Of a DNA stretch of 64,000 bases, positions 37,607 through 46,809 are shown piece after piece. The DNA comes from Bacteroidota bacterium (GTDB taxonomy: Bacteria > Bacteroidota > Bacteroidia > Flavobacteriales > Flavobacteriaceae). The notes beneath the pieces were generated by a model. That model worked only from the letters and a program-made list of their open reading frames with translations, was not told the origin of the DNA and did no database searches. Both the position numbers and the translations under genes were made by a program. The stretch lies in contig JAJRRO010000016.1 of the NCBI GenBank assembly GCA_024279425.1, positions 62,001 through 126,000 on the forward strand, given 5' to 3'. Numbering within the stretch: position 1 is the first letter of the stretch; the number at the start of each line of letters is the position of its first letter.

Positions 37607-38575
37607 TTAGTTTTTTCTCATTTGAAATTCCCTTCCTGGGTGCTCTACCTTAAAGGTTTCAATATTTCCATTATCCTGTAAGGTCAGAAAAGCAGTTTTT
37701 CCATCCTCACCCCCAAAAGCGATATTGGAGGGTGTTTTTCCGGCAAGGGTTATTTCTTGAAGAATTTCTCCCTTAGGCGATACTTTCACAATAGTTCCCT
37801 TACCATGTCTGGTAATATATAAATTGCCCTGATTATCTGTTCGCATACCATCCATACCAAAATCGTCAAATTTTATGAGCAAACGCTTGTTGCTAATGTT
37901 GCCCTCTAGCGATAAATCATAGACCCAGACATTGCGTTGTACAGATTCATTGACATACAACAATGTGTTATCCGGACTTACCTCCACCCCGTTGGTCGTA
38001 CCCATATTGGCCTCGAGCAAGGTGAATTTCCCTTCAGTATCTATCCTCCAGAGTTGCCCTTTGGAGTTCTTCCAATCAGGGTCACTGGCAAAAAGTATAT
38101 CATTATCTGCTATGGCAATATCATTGGGCTGGTTCATCTGGTCGTTATGGGCAAATACACTTATTTCCTTGGTGGCCATATCCACTTTTAAAATATTATG
38201 CATGGTGTAATCGGCTATAAGCATATCCCCACTACTATTAAAGCGGATTCCATTGCCAATACTTCCTTCTGGCAAAGTAACAAACAAAGAGGCCTTTCCA
38301 TCTTCCGTGACCTGACCAATGGTACCCGGTTTTCCATAATTAACGGCATACAAAATATTATTCCCGTCTACGGCCGGGCCTTCGATTCCAGAAGGAAAGC
38401 CTTTAAACTCCGTAAGGACTTTACTTTGATAAAGTTCCTCGGTTTTTTCTTTTTGAACGGTCTCCGTCGTGGTTTCCTGACCATTCTTTGCACTTTTGTC
38501 TTTGCATCCCATAAGAAAAAATGTAATTAAAAATAGAAAATTGATGTTGTAAAAAGAGGTTTTGAATTTATACAT
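37607..38575 (-). CDS. SMP-30/gluconolactonase-like beta-propeller lipoprotein
   Basis: Exported beta-propeller of 322 residues from the ATG at 38575. The signal FNINFLFLI-type hydrophobic stretch ends FFLMGC, a lipobox. Repeated blades read PEGSIGNGIRFNSSGDMLIAD, NDIAIADNDILFASDP, NGVEVSPDNTLLYVNE, DGMRTDNQGNLYITRHG and PSNIAFGGEDGKTAFLT, the pattern of SMP-30/LRE proteins (lactonases, strictosidine-synthase-like). A sugar lactonase role is possible; the 246-base downstream gap to mnmE holds nothing recognisable. Confidence 0.82.
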   Translation of the reverse strand: MYKFKTSFYNINFLFLITFFLMGCKDKSAKNGQETTTETVQKEKTEELYQSKVLTEFKGFPSGIEGPAVDGNNILYAVNYGKPGTIGQVTEDGKASLFVTLPEGSIGNGIRFNSSGDMLIADYTMHNILKVDMATKEISVFAHNDQMNQPNDIAIADNDILFASDPDWKNSKGQLWRIDTEGKFTLLEANMGTTNGVEVSPDNTLLYVNESVQRNVWVYDLSLEGNISNKRLLIKFDDFGMDGMRTDNQGNLYITRHGKGTIVKVSPKGEILQEITLAGKTPSNIAFGGEDGKTAFLTLQDNGNIETFKVEHPGREFQMRKN

Positions 38576-38939
38576 ATAATTTGAATAAATAAAAAAGTAG
38601 ATTTTAAAAATACGGGGTAAAATGCTGATATGCAATTAAAATGATAAACGAGTTAAAGAAATATCTTTCATATGTCTAAAAATACCAAAAGAACACCTGA
38701 TAGATTATTCCAGAATGGAAGAATTCAAGCTAATTCAAAGATCCAAGAATAATATATTGAACTCATTTAAACTTATTGGATTGTAGCTAAAATTAAGAGT
38801 TTTTTACACGTTTGAAGACTTTTTTGAGTTGCATAGCATAGCTACGGAAAGGAAAAAAGGCAAAAGAAGGGCACAAAAGAGCAATTTTTTAGCCAATTGA
38901 AAAAGTTTTTTGTATTGTATAGTGTCAGCAAAAAGTGAA

Positions 38940-38995
38940 CTTTTAAAGGGTTAAATCTAAGAGACAGATTTAATATATTCAATAACCCTTAAAAG
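38940..38995. repeat. Imperfect long inverted repeat before a gene remnant
   Basis: CTTTTAAAGGGTTA pairs with TAACCCTTAAAAG (one bulge), enclosing a second stem AAATCT/AGATTT around GAGAC-type loop sequence. It ends eight bases before the remnant ORF. The 428-base gap 38576-39003 has otherwise only A+T-rich sequence with poly-A/T tracts. Confidence 0.5.
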
Positions 38996-39003
38996 CAAAA
39001 CAA

Positions 39004-39330
39004 ATGCCTAAAAAGAAGAATGCCAGCCTAAACATACATGACTATCGGTTCTACCCCGGCAATAAATCTATTCGGATTGTAGCTCCATATTTCAAGTCAT
39101 TTTACACTGTAAACCCTAGATTGTATATTGATGTATTTGCTCAATACAATTCAGAAACAGATCGTTTCACGATAAATTCAAGCGTTGGCTACAAGCTTAA
39201 AAGCGGGCATGATTTTTATCTTGCTTACTATCATAACAAGCAATACGAGATTGCTAATCCCTTTGAGAATGTCCCGTCGCAAAATAGCAACGTATTGTTT
39301 CTGAAATACACCTATACCTTTGCCAACTGA
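39004..39330 (+). pseudogene. C-terminal fragment of a DUF5916-type outer-membrane protein
   Basis: Open frame of 108 codons. Residues from about 25 on (YFKSFYTVNPRLYIDVFAQY, then NSSVGYKLKSGHDFYLAYYHN and a terminal FLKYTYTF) resemble the last barrel strands of DUF5916 proteins, which are several hundred residues long and have an N-terminal carbohydrate-binding domain. No signal peptide or N-terminal domain is present, and the first dozen residues look unrelated, so this appears to be a fragment. The last Phe matches an outer-membrane barrel end. Confidence 0.55.
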
Positions 39331-39543
39331 ATTCATCAAAGCGGTAAGTAACTGCTCTTTTTTGTATCAGGGTCTTTTCCCCAATAAACCTTCCCACAAT
39401 CCACTACTTAGGATGAAGGTACGTTTGGATAGGGTCTTATTTTGGAAATTACAAAGACCAGAACTTCTAGCCTATATATCCGAATTGTTGGTTAGCCTTG
39501 ACGAATCTTAATTTTTTTAAAAACGGTCAGAATTCGTTACTAT

Positions 39544-41031
39544 TTATAAACAAAGCATATAAGATACTAAGGCGTCCTTCTCTTTTTTATTCAATTTAAG
39601 TTCTAAAATCAGATTAAAAAATTCAACGGTATCATGTAGGGTCATTAATCTTCCGTCATGAAGATAAGGTGGTGAATCTTTTATTCCTCGTAATGGAAAT
39701 GTTTTGATAGGACCTTCCGGTCTCCCTACGTAAAATCTTTCCACCTTTAGATCATGCATATAATCATCTACAAAGGCTGGTCCGCTGTGGCAGCTTATAC
39801 ATTGCCCTTTTCCGTTAAAGATTTTCTCTCCCAGTAGTTCTTGATCAGTGGCCTTACTTGGAATAAGCTTGTACAAAGGCCCTAGTTTAAGGGCAGGTGG
39901 AAAATCCAATATGGCATTAAAATCACCCATTCTGTTCGTAACCTGTCTTTGCTGTGACCTTGGGCCAATGGCTTGTTGCATTCCAGGATCTGCCTCAAAA
40001 TATTCCTCTACTTCCGCAAAATGATCCATACTTCTAATGGAACGTTTGGAAGCCAGCTGCATTAAATTGTAATTTCCTCTCATAGAGGGGGTCCCTATTC
40101 TTAATCGTGCTAATTGAGGACGGGTATCCGGAGCCACCTCAAAGGCCCCATTGGTATGCCCGTTTACATGGCAGGAAAAACAGGAAACTCCTGCACTTGG
40201 CTCTAGGGTTACCCTATGAGTGGTATGATTAAAGAATGTACTTGGAGTCGGTTTTACCAGCTCCTTTAGTCCTTCTAACTGCTCAGGAGTGAGTAGACCG
40301 TTAAACATTTCAAAATAATTACTAAGGGTTACTTCTTTTCCTTTGGTCACATCACCATATTCTTTATGGGTAGTCAGAAACATGGGTGCCGGAAACTCTG
40401 GCAAATACAAGTCCGGAATATCATGATCCACATCTATTCTCGCATGTTCTGGATGGTACTTTAAATATTGATTGGGGAAAACCATATGCGCAGTGGTGTG
40501 CAACGGGTGCGCCAGTGGCACAAAGGGGAATAGATTCCTGTCTTTTATCTCCTCAGCAGAGAGTTTTGCCAAATCCTCATACGAATTAATTCCTCTTGGC
40601 AACTTTGAAATGGGGCCTTTCATTATTTGCTTTCTGTTTCCAGACATAAATGCTCCATCAATTGGCTCGTTTGAAAAATTATAACGTCCCTTCATGTATG
40701 ATTTCACATCGGCCATCAACTTTGGTTTTTGCTCTTTATGCAGAGCCACCCATTCCTCCCATTCCATTCCCAATCCCCGTTCCATAAATGACGATTTGTC
40801 CTTTCCTGCATATTTATATAAATCAAAGGGAGTCCTTTCGCCTTTACCCAATTCAGGGAACTCCTCAAGTTTATCTACATAATTAGGTCCCAATCCGTAA
40901 TCGCTATCCTGATAGTCTTGTATTTCAGCCCCAGGGCTTTGAAACATATGTAAATTACCTTCAGCTATCTGAAAGCCAACCATACTGACAAAAAGAATGG
41001 CACCCGCCATTATTATTAATTTCTTTTTCAT
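39544..41031 (-). CDS. Exported dihaem c-type cytochrome (peroxidase-like)
   Basis: Periplasmic c-type cytochrome of about 495 residues from the ATG at 41031 (MKKKLIIMAGAILFVSMVGF, a signal peptide). Two haem-binding motifs are seen: CFSCH at about 282 and CISCH at about 412, with the late GIKDSPPYLHDGRLMTLHDTVEFF segment typical of the MauG/cytochrome-c-peroxidase group. It follows the nitric oxide reductase gene by seven bases on the same strand, so it is probably co-transcribed and may carry electrons in the same respiratory branch. Peroxidase activity is not certain. Confidence 0.85.
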   Translation of the reverse strand: MKKKLIIMAGAILFVSMVGFQIAEGNLHMFQSPGAEIQDYQDSDYGLGPNYVDKLEEFPELGKGERTPFDLYKYAGKDKSSFMERGLGMEWEEWVALHKEQKPKLMADVKSYMKGRYNFSNEPIDGAFMSGNRKQIMKGPISKLPRGINSYEDLAKLSAEEIKDRNLFPFVPLAHPLHTTAHMVFPNQYLKYHPEHARIDVDHDIPDLYLPEFPAPMFLTTHKEYGDVTKGKEVTLSNYFEMFNGLLTPEQLEGLKELVKPTPSTFFNHTTHRVTLEPSAGVSCFSCHVNGHTNGAFEVAPDTRPQLARLRIGTPSMRGNYNLMQLASKRSIRSMDHFAEVEEYFEADPGMQQAIGPRSQQRQVTNRMGDFNAILDFPPALKLGPLYKLIPSKATDQELLGEKIFNGKGQCISCHSGPAFVDDYMHDLKVERFYVGRPEGPIKTFPLRGIKDSPPYLHDGRLMTLHDTVEFFNLILELKLNKKEKDALVSYMLCL

Positions 41032-41056
41032 GTAATTTTTATTTTTCAATTAACTT

Positions 41057-43459
41057 TTATGATTCCTGGACAATATTTTCTTCCTCTTTTACGATTTCCA
41101 TTTTCCTTTTATCGAAATCCACGAACTCTCTCTTACCTTTTTTAAGGGAGCGTGCTCTAGAAACGATAAACCAGGTTAGTGGACAAACACCTCCGAATAG
41201 AAATACACTGGCACCAATTCCTCGTAACCATGTAAGCGATTCAAAGGCAGAACCTGTGATAAAATCATTGGATCTGGCAAACCATAACCCATGATCCAAT
41301 ACTGACTTAAACTGAATGACCCCTGCCGGAAACAAATCCAAAACTACCATTAGCATTAACCCTACATTAATGGACCAAAATGATAGCCTAACCACATTTC
41401 TGTTCCATCGATCCGGCCGAAACAAAATTTTAGAAGCAAAAAGCATGGCCCCAAGGGAAATATTACCATAAACACCCATTAAAGCCGCATGTGCGTGATT
41501 TACAGTAAGATAGGTGCCGTGCTCAAAAAAGTTCATAATGGGTAGGTTGATTATAATTCCCAAAACTCCTGCGCCAAAAAAGTTCCAAAAATTCATCGCA
41601 ATTAAAAACAGAAAGACTTCTGGAAAAGCAAATTCTTTAATGTTTTGTTTTGAATGGCCATTGCCATTTGATCCATTCAGGGCCATTCGCGGCATATTTT
41701 TAAATCTCCAAGCCTCGACCGTCAGTAAAATTAGGGGTACGAATTGCAGTGTAGAAAAAATACTTCCCAAGGCCATAGTCGCTACAGGTTTCGCATTCCA
41801 GTAAAAATTATGGGAAATACCCAATAGTCCTGTTCCTAAAAATAAGAGGGTAGCAATATAGACCACGCGAATGGCCGCCTGACGGCTTACCAAGCCCATT
41901 AACACCATTAAATAACTAACAATAACGGTAACAAAAACTTCAAAAAATGCTTCTACCCACATATGTATGACCATCCATCTCCAAAAATCTGCGATCACAA
42001 AATTTGTTTCTGGTTGGGCAACAAAGCCCGAAATGAAAAATAGTGGAATACCAATGACAGAGTACATAATCCAATTGGGAAGGTTCCATGGTTGCCCTTT
42101 GATAAATGCCGGTTTTGCTCCTCTATAAACAATGTAACCCCAAAGGATGAAAATAATCATCAATAACGCCTGATATAATTTTCCAAAATCGACAAATTCC
42201 CATCCTTGGTGCCCTAACATATACCACCATTCTCCCAATAGCCCTTTTGGTCCCAATACCATACCAGTTAGTGAACCTCCTACCAAGACAAAAAGAAGTA
42301 TGAACAATATGTTTACCAAACGTAATTGCCCTTTCACTTCGCGCTTTGCCATAATGGGCAGTATGAATATGGAGGAAGCGATCCAGCAGGTTGAAATCCA
42401 ATAAAGCGAAAGCATGAGATGCCAGCTCCGGGTTATGGTAATGGGAACTTCAGTAGATATATTTATTCCTATTATGCCAAAGAAGTCTATAAACTCGTTC
42501 AGGGTTACCACACCACTTAATACTTGAAGCAGGAAAAGAAGAATAGCCACTAAGAAGAACTTGAAGGAAGCCCGCTGTGTTTTAGTAGGTGAAAATTTAT
42601 TGATCTGATCAAAGGTCAAGAATCCTGAAACCCCCTGCTTAAAAAACTTATTGGGCAATTGATTGTATTGGCCTATAAAATAAAGCACCGCACCACAGGC
42701 CAGTACAAAGGCCAAAAGACCCAGAACACTCCACATGATTACCGGGGATGTGGGATTATTGCCAGCATCTGGGTCAAATGGCCAATTGTGGGTATAACTA
42801 AATTCGGATCCTGGTCGTTTTGCACCACAGACCCAGGCTCCCCAAAAGAAGAAATCACTTAAATCCGATATTTCCTGTCTATCCGAAATATACCCCGGAG
42901 GCGGAAAGGATTCATCAGTGTTTTCATCAATAAAAACATTGGCATAATAGGTTCTCAATCCTTTAAGGGCATATGCCTGCGCGTCTGTTAGTACAACAAT
43001 ATTTTTATTCTCATTATACCTATTCTCCTTTATTTCTTCTTTAATATTCTCTCCAATTATTTTTAATTCCATCTCCGAAAGTTCCCGGCCATTTTCCTTT
43101 TTGAATTCCTGGGCCCGGTATTCAGCCATCATTAGCACAACCTTATGTAGCGCTTCAGCAGTATAGTCTGGTCCCCGTTGGGCACCATCCCCAAAAAAAG
43201 AACCGTATTCCATTAATGCATACTTGTGAAATACCTCCTGACCTTCCTCAATCGTTGTCTTAGTAATTAGATTTTCTCCAGATTTTGTCTGAAAGCCTGT
43301 CATGGGAGGAGCATCATTATAGGTTTGGAATCCTATCATTCCAACCCCAGCGAGACTAATGATCAGAATGAACAATAGAGGTCCCCACCAGTTTTTAGTC
43401 TGCATAAAATAATTTAGACTTCTTTTAGAGCTTTTGTCAAATAAATTTTCATCATTCAT
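41057..43459 (-). CDS. norB: Quinol-dependent nitric oxide reductase (qNOR)
   Basis: Single-subunit nitric oxide reductase (800 residues, about 14 helices) that reduces NO to N2O with electrons from quinol. The N-terminal extension (periplasmic, about 45-245, with EEGQEVFHKYALMEYGSFFG) is the NorC-like domain fused to NorB in qNOR. Haem/iron-site segments: SWHLMLSLYW (about 346), HMWVEAFFEVFVT (about 498) and NHAHAALMGVYGN (about 650). No other denitrification gene is in the window, so NO detoxification or a truncated respiratory chain is likely. An Fnr-like gene lies upstream. Confidence 0.95.
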   Translation of the reverse strand: MNDENLFDKSSKRSLNYFMQTKNWWGPLLFILIISLAGVGMIGFQTYNDAPPMTGFQTKSGENLITKTTIEEGQEVFHKYALMEYGSFFGDGAQRGPDYTAEALHKVVLMMAEYRAQEFKKENGRELSEMELKIIGENIKEEIKENRYNENKNIVVLTDAQAYALKGLRTYYANVFIDENTDESFPPPGYISDRQEISDLSDFFFWGAWVCGAKRPGSEFSYTHNWPFDPDAGNNPTSPVIMWSVLGLLAFVLACGAVLYFIGQYNQLPNKFFKQGVSGFLTFDQINKFSPTKTQRASFKFFLVAILLFLLQVLSGVVTLNEFIDFFGIIGINISTEVPITITRSWHLMLSLYWISTCWIASSIFILPIMAKREVKGQLRLVNILFILLFVLVGGSLTGMVLGPKGLLGEWWYMLGHQGWEFVDFGKLYQALLMIIFILWGYIVYRGAKPAFIKGQPWNLPNWIMYSVIGIPLFFISGFVAQPETNFVIADFWRWMVIHMWVEAFFEVFVTVIVSYLMVLMGLVSRQAAIRVVYIATLLFLGTGLLGISHNFYWNAKPVATMALGSIFSTLQFVPLILLTVEAWRFKNMPRMALNGSNGNGHSKQNIKEFAFPEVFLFLIAMNFWNFFGAGVLGIIINLPIMNFFEHGTYLTVNHAHAALMGVYGNISLGAMLFASKILFRPDRWNRNVVRLSFWSINVGLMLMVVLDLFPAGVIQFKSVLDHGLWFARSNDFITGSAFESLTWLRGIGASVFLFGGVCPLTWFIVSRARSLKKGKREFVDFDKRKMEIVKEEENIVQES

Positions 43460-43619
43460 AGGGTTTCATTTTTCGAATTTTCATTGAATTTATCAATTAG
43501 ATTTAACCACGATCAATCATTTTCCGTCATTGGAATTAAGCCATATGAATACCTCATATGTTGGCCCTCAAAGAAACGTACGCAAAATGTGTAAAACAAT
43601 GTTATGTAGTGTGAGAAAG

Positions 43620-43635
43620 TATGTTATAAAACATA
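43620..43635 (-). promoter_or_regulatory. Candidate Crp/Fnr-type operator upstream of norB
   Basis: TATGTT-ATAA-AACATA is a perfect inverted repeat with the 6-4-6 layout of Crp/Fnr-family operators. It lies about 165 bases before the norB start and just after the Fnr-like gene. It is not the classical TTGAT-N4-ATCAA sequence, so the assignment rests on symmetry and context. Confidence 0.4.
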
Positions 43636-43752
43636 TAAATAATATCGACTTTCATGAGTCTACCGGCAGCTCTCAGTTTTATTGGTAAGTGGAAAAGGGA
43701 ATTGTAAAAAATATCGGAAGCAGATCCTAATTATTTAGCAAGTTGGATTCTT

Positions 43753-44487
43753 CTAAAATCCAAAAACACTTAGGTCTTTCAAACCTTTCAAATCCATGAT
43801 TTTTATATCACGCCGGTTCACCTCTATCAAGTTTTCTCTTGTAAAAGAGGAGAGCAACCTAATGGCATTGGCAATAGTCATATTAGCAAGGGCCGCCAAA
43901 TCTGCCCGTTTTAAGGAAACGTTCAAAATACCGGTTTCTGTATTTGTCCCGTAAATATCATGAATCATAAGCAAGGCATCCGCCAATCTAGCTCTAATAT
44001 GTTTTTGGGTAAGGTTGAACATTCGGTTATCCATTTCATTCAATTGGTGGGCCAAAAACCGAATAATTTTAAAAGCCAGCTGTTCATTACTAGCAATTAC
44101 TTCAAAGAAATCTTGTTTATCAATAATACAAACAGAAACATCATCAATTGCAATAGCCGAGGATTGATGTGTGTTACCGTTCATCAAAGCCCTAAAACCA
44201 ATAAAATTCACTGGTTTTTTCAATGCAAGGATTTGCTCGGAACCACTCATTCCGCTTCGTGTTATTTTTACTTTCCCTTTATTCAAACAAATAAGCCCCA
44301 AAGACTTAGTGCCTTCTTTGCATATTGTTTCATCGGCCCTATAGGTAACCGTATATTTATTTCTGTTTAATGTCTTTAACTCTTCAAAACTTAACTCATT
44401 TAAAAGTGAATGGCACCTTTTGGTACAATTCATACAGGTATTCTTGCCTCTAATTGGAGAGTTAATTTGATTTACGGTGACTGACAT
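43753..44487 (-). CDS. Crp/Fnr-family regulator with N-terminal Cys motif
   Basis: Transcription regulator of 244 residues: an N-terminal cysteine cluster C18-x2-C21-x3-C25, a cyclic-nucleotide-binding-type beta barrel (about 35-150, with further Cys in ICKEG and ICLNKG), a dimer helix and a C-terminal winged helix (VSLKRADLAALANMTIANAIRLL). The Cys arrangement recalls Fnr proteins that bind an oxygen- or NO-sensitive iron-sulfur cluster. It lies directly upstream of norB on the same strand, which suggests that it senses NO or oxygen and controls norB; that is inference. Confidence 0.88.
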   Translation of the reverse strand: MSVTVNQINSPIRGKNTCMNCTKRCHSLLNELSFEELKTLNRNKYTVTYRADETICKEGTKSLGLICLNKGKVKITRSGMSGSEQILALKKPVNFIGFRALMNGNTHQSSAIAIDDVSVCIIDKQDFFEVIASNEQLAFKIIRFLAHQLNEMDNRMFNLTQKHIRARLADALLMIHDIYGTNTETGILNVSLKRADLAALANMTIANAIRLLSSFTRENLIEVNRRDIKIMDLKGLKDLSVFGF

Positions 44488-44712
44488 AAACAGTTAGTAG
44501 TAATTATTTTACGAATATAAGGAATATGAAAATAAAAATACCTTTCCCATATCTTAGCTCTCATTACAACTCTTAATCCGTACTCTACTTAAGTAACCAT
44601 TCACCAAACTTCATACCGACGGAATAAGATCTTATTCTTAGTATTGGAACGATAAATGAGTTAAGTCAGAAAATTAACATTTTATAATCAATGATTCTAG
44701 ATGTTTTTTTAT

Positions 44713-45806
44713 TTAATCATCTTCGAATTTATTACTAGCCGTACCCAACCCTTTCTTTTTGGACATAGTAAATTCAACACGGCGATTTTTTTGTTTTCCC
44801 TCATTTGAATCATTGTTGGAAACGAGTCGTTTACCTCCATGCCCCATCCAAAACAATCTTCTTTTTGACAGTCCTAAGGGGATTAAATACGTTGAGACCG
44901 AAATCGCCCTATTTGAAGATAATTTAGCATTATGAGTAAATGAACCATCACTATCTGTATGTGCATCAATATGAACATATAATGTGGTATCCTTCTTTAA
45001 TTCTTTATATAGCTTTTTCAAATCGCTCTTAGCTATTTCATCTAATTGGTAATCATCGGTTTTGAACAACACATTTTCAAAAACATAAATTTTATCTGTA
45101 CTCAAAGGGCGACTAAAAAGATCTTGATAGGAAGGCGTCACGGATACCATATCTATGTAATAATAGGCTGCTAACTTTTCCCTTTCATTTTTTTTAGCGA
45201 GGAAGCCATATTATTTCTAAAATTCCCAATAGTGAGGAATGTCTCGGTACCCCGAGCAACAATTTCAGAGGTAACTAACATCCATCCTGATTTATCGGCA
45301 AAATAATCGCTTTCTGATATTTCTAAATGATTAAAGGAATCCTTGCCTTTTGGTTTGGTCAGATGCTTTCTGGTTGGTTCATTCATTTTCTTTTCCGAAA
45401 ACAAGACCCCTATATCCCGCACAGCGTACATGGACTTTTCAGCCAGACTTATGTAGAAGCTAATTGAATACCGTTCCCCTTTGACCAAAGGTTGTGTGAG
45501 TTCTGCCTGCAAATATTCACGATAGTCATTAGGTGCCAACATGTACAATCCCGCATAGCCCTTACCAAATTCAGTAGTTTGTTCACCACTGAAATTATTG
45601 GGCACCCCCATCTCATCACTACATTCATTAAAATAGTCCGTGGTTCCATAGGTTGAAACGGACCAGCTCGTGGCATCTTCGGTCATATTTCCCGATCCTT
45701 CAGGACATTTGTTAAATTCCTCGAAACTTGGAATTTTGACCAAATTCTGACCGTATACCAAAGAATTTTGAAACAGTATAAGCGCTATTATTAATGCATA
45801 CCTCAT
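44713..45806 (-). pseudogene. OmpA-family outer-membrane protein, frameshifted
   Basis: The first part (45806-45171) has a signal peptide (MRYALIIALILFQNSLVYGQ) and a domain common in flavobacterial OmpA proteins: LVKIPSFEEFNKCP, then ISFYISLAEKS. It stops at 45171 after an A run (45188-45195); adding one A continues the frame as NEREKLAAYYYIDMVSV into the second part (45150-44713), an OmpA C-terminal peptidoglycan-binding domain with FENVLFKTDDYQLDEIA, HTDSDGS and NRRVEFT. One gene of about 364 codons is restored by a single base. It would anchor the outer membrane to peptidoglycan. A homopolymer miscall is the simplest explanation. Confidence 0.8.
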
Positions 45807-46010
45807 GAGTGATATTTGGTAGCTATTTTCCTGCCTATGCAGTTTAATAACGCATCTCGATTGGAGATATTGCTCTAATTATCAATGACATAAAACCAAT
45901 TATCGACGCTCTGCAGCTCAACTCAAAAACTACATGTAAAAAAATGAAAATGCCCGAAAGGGTCCAGATTTCGCTTATTCAATGTTCATAAAAGAATTTC
46001 ACAACCAAAT

Positions 46011-46808
46011 TTAGTTCTCCGCAATATGATTCAACCAAGCTCTAATTTCATTCGTATGCACCGAATAGTCCAGAACTTCCGGCGGTAGATTATCTTGGTC
46101 CAATAATCTTTTGGCAAAAACCCTTACTTCCTCAATGGAAGCAAAAGAATCACTGCAAACCAATTTTTCTTCTAAAAAGGAAGTAATCAAGGCCATTTGT
46201 TCCGAATTGAATTCTGGGTGGTACTGTACTCCAAAAAAAGATGATTTTTTGTAATCAAAGGCTACAGCTTGTACCGGTGAATGGGCATTACTTGCCAAAA
46301 CAAAGGCATTCCGGGGTAATTTCAATACTTCATCATAATGAATACAAAGTGCTGTATAATTCAACGGTCGGCCATTAAAAAAAGGACTTTCGACACCTTT
46401 TTGTGTAAGCTCAATAGGTCTAGAAATTCCAAATTCTAAACCATTTGTACTACGACCTACTTCGCCTCCAGCAGCGACCGTTGCCACTTGCAACCCCCAA
46501 CAACTGCCGTATAATGGAGTTCCACTTTGAAAAATAGTCTCAGCAAAATCCAATTGCCTTGTAACAGCAGGAATAGTGTCGGTTACGCTAAGTGAACTTC
46601 CTGTCCACAAAATACCGTCGAATTCCTTTAATTGGGAAATAGAAGGCAAGTCCTTAGATCCATCAGCAGGAAATACCGATTCAGTATCGGCATTTGGAAC
46701 CAAGAAGTTCAGCATTTCCCTAAAAAGCAAATGGTACGGTTTAATTTCAAATGCTTCCCGTTGAACGCGAGTTTCTTCATTGTTCCCTTCTACGATGAGC
46801 AACCTCAT
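46011..46808 (-). CDS. Class I glutamine amidotransferase, candidate gamma-glutamyl hydrolase
   Basis: Cytoplasmic class I GATase-fold protein (265 residues) with the triad Cys103 (GSCWGLQ), His197 and Glu199 (QYHPEF). No synthase domain is attached, so it probably acts as a free hydrolase of gamma-glutamyl amides. It is the last gene of a five-gene unit, one base after the iron alcohol dehydrogenase. In the inferred pathway it would release glycine and glutamate from gamma-glutamylglycine. A GMP-synthase-like amidotransferase paralogue without that role is the alternative. Confidence 0.82.
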   Translation of the reverse strand: MRLLIVEGNNEETRVQREAFEIKPYHLLFREMLNFLVPNADTESVFPADGSKDLPSISQLKEFDGILWTGSSLSVTDTIPAVTRQLDFAETIFQSGTPLYGSCWGLQVATVAAGGEVGRSTNGLEFGISRPIELTQKGVESPFFNGRPLNYTALCIHYDEVLKLPRNAFVLASNAHSPVQAVAFDYKKSSFFGVQYHPEFNSEQMALITSFLEEKLVCSDSFASIEEVRVFAKRLLDQDNLPPEVLDYSVHTNEIRAWLNHIAEN

Positions 46809-46809
46809 A

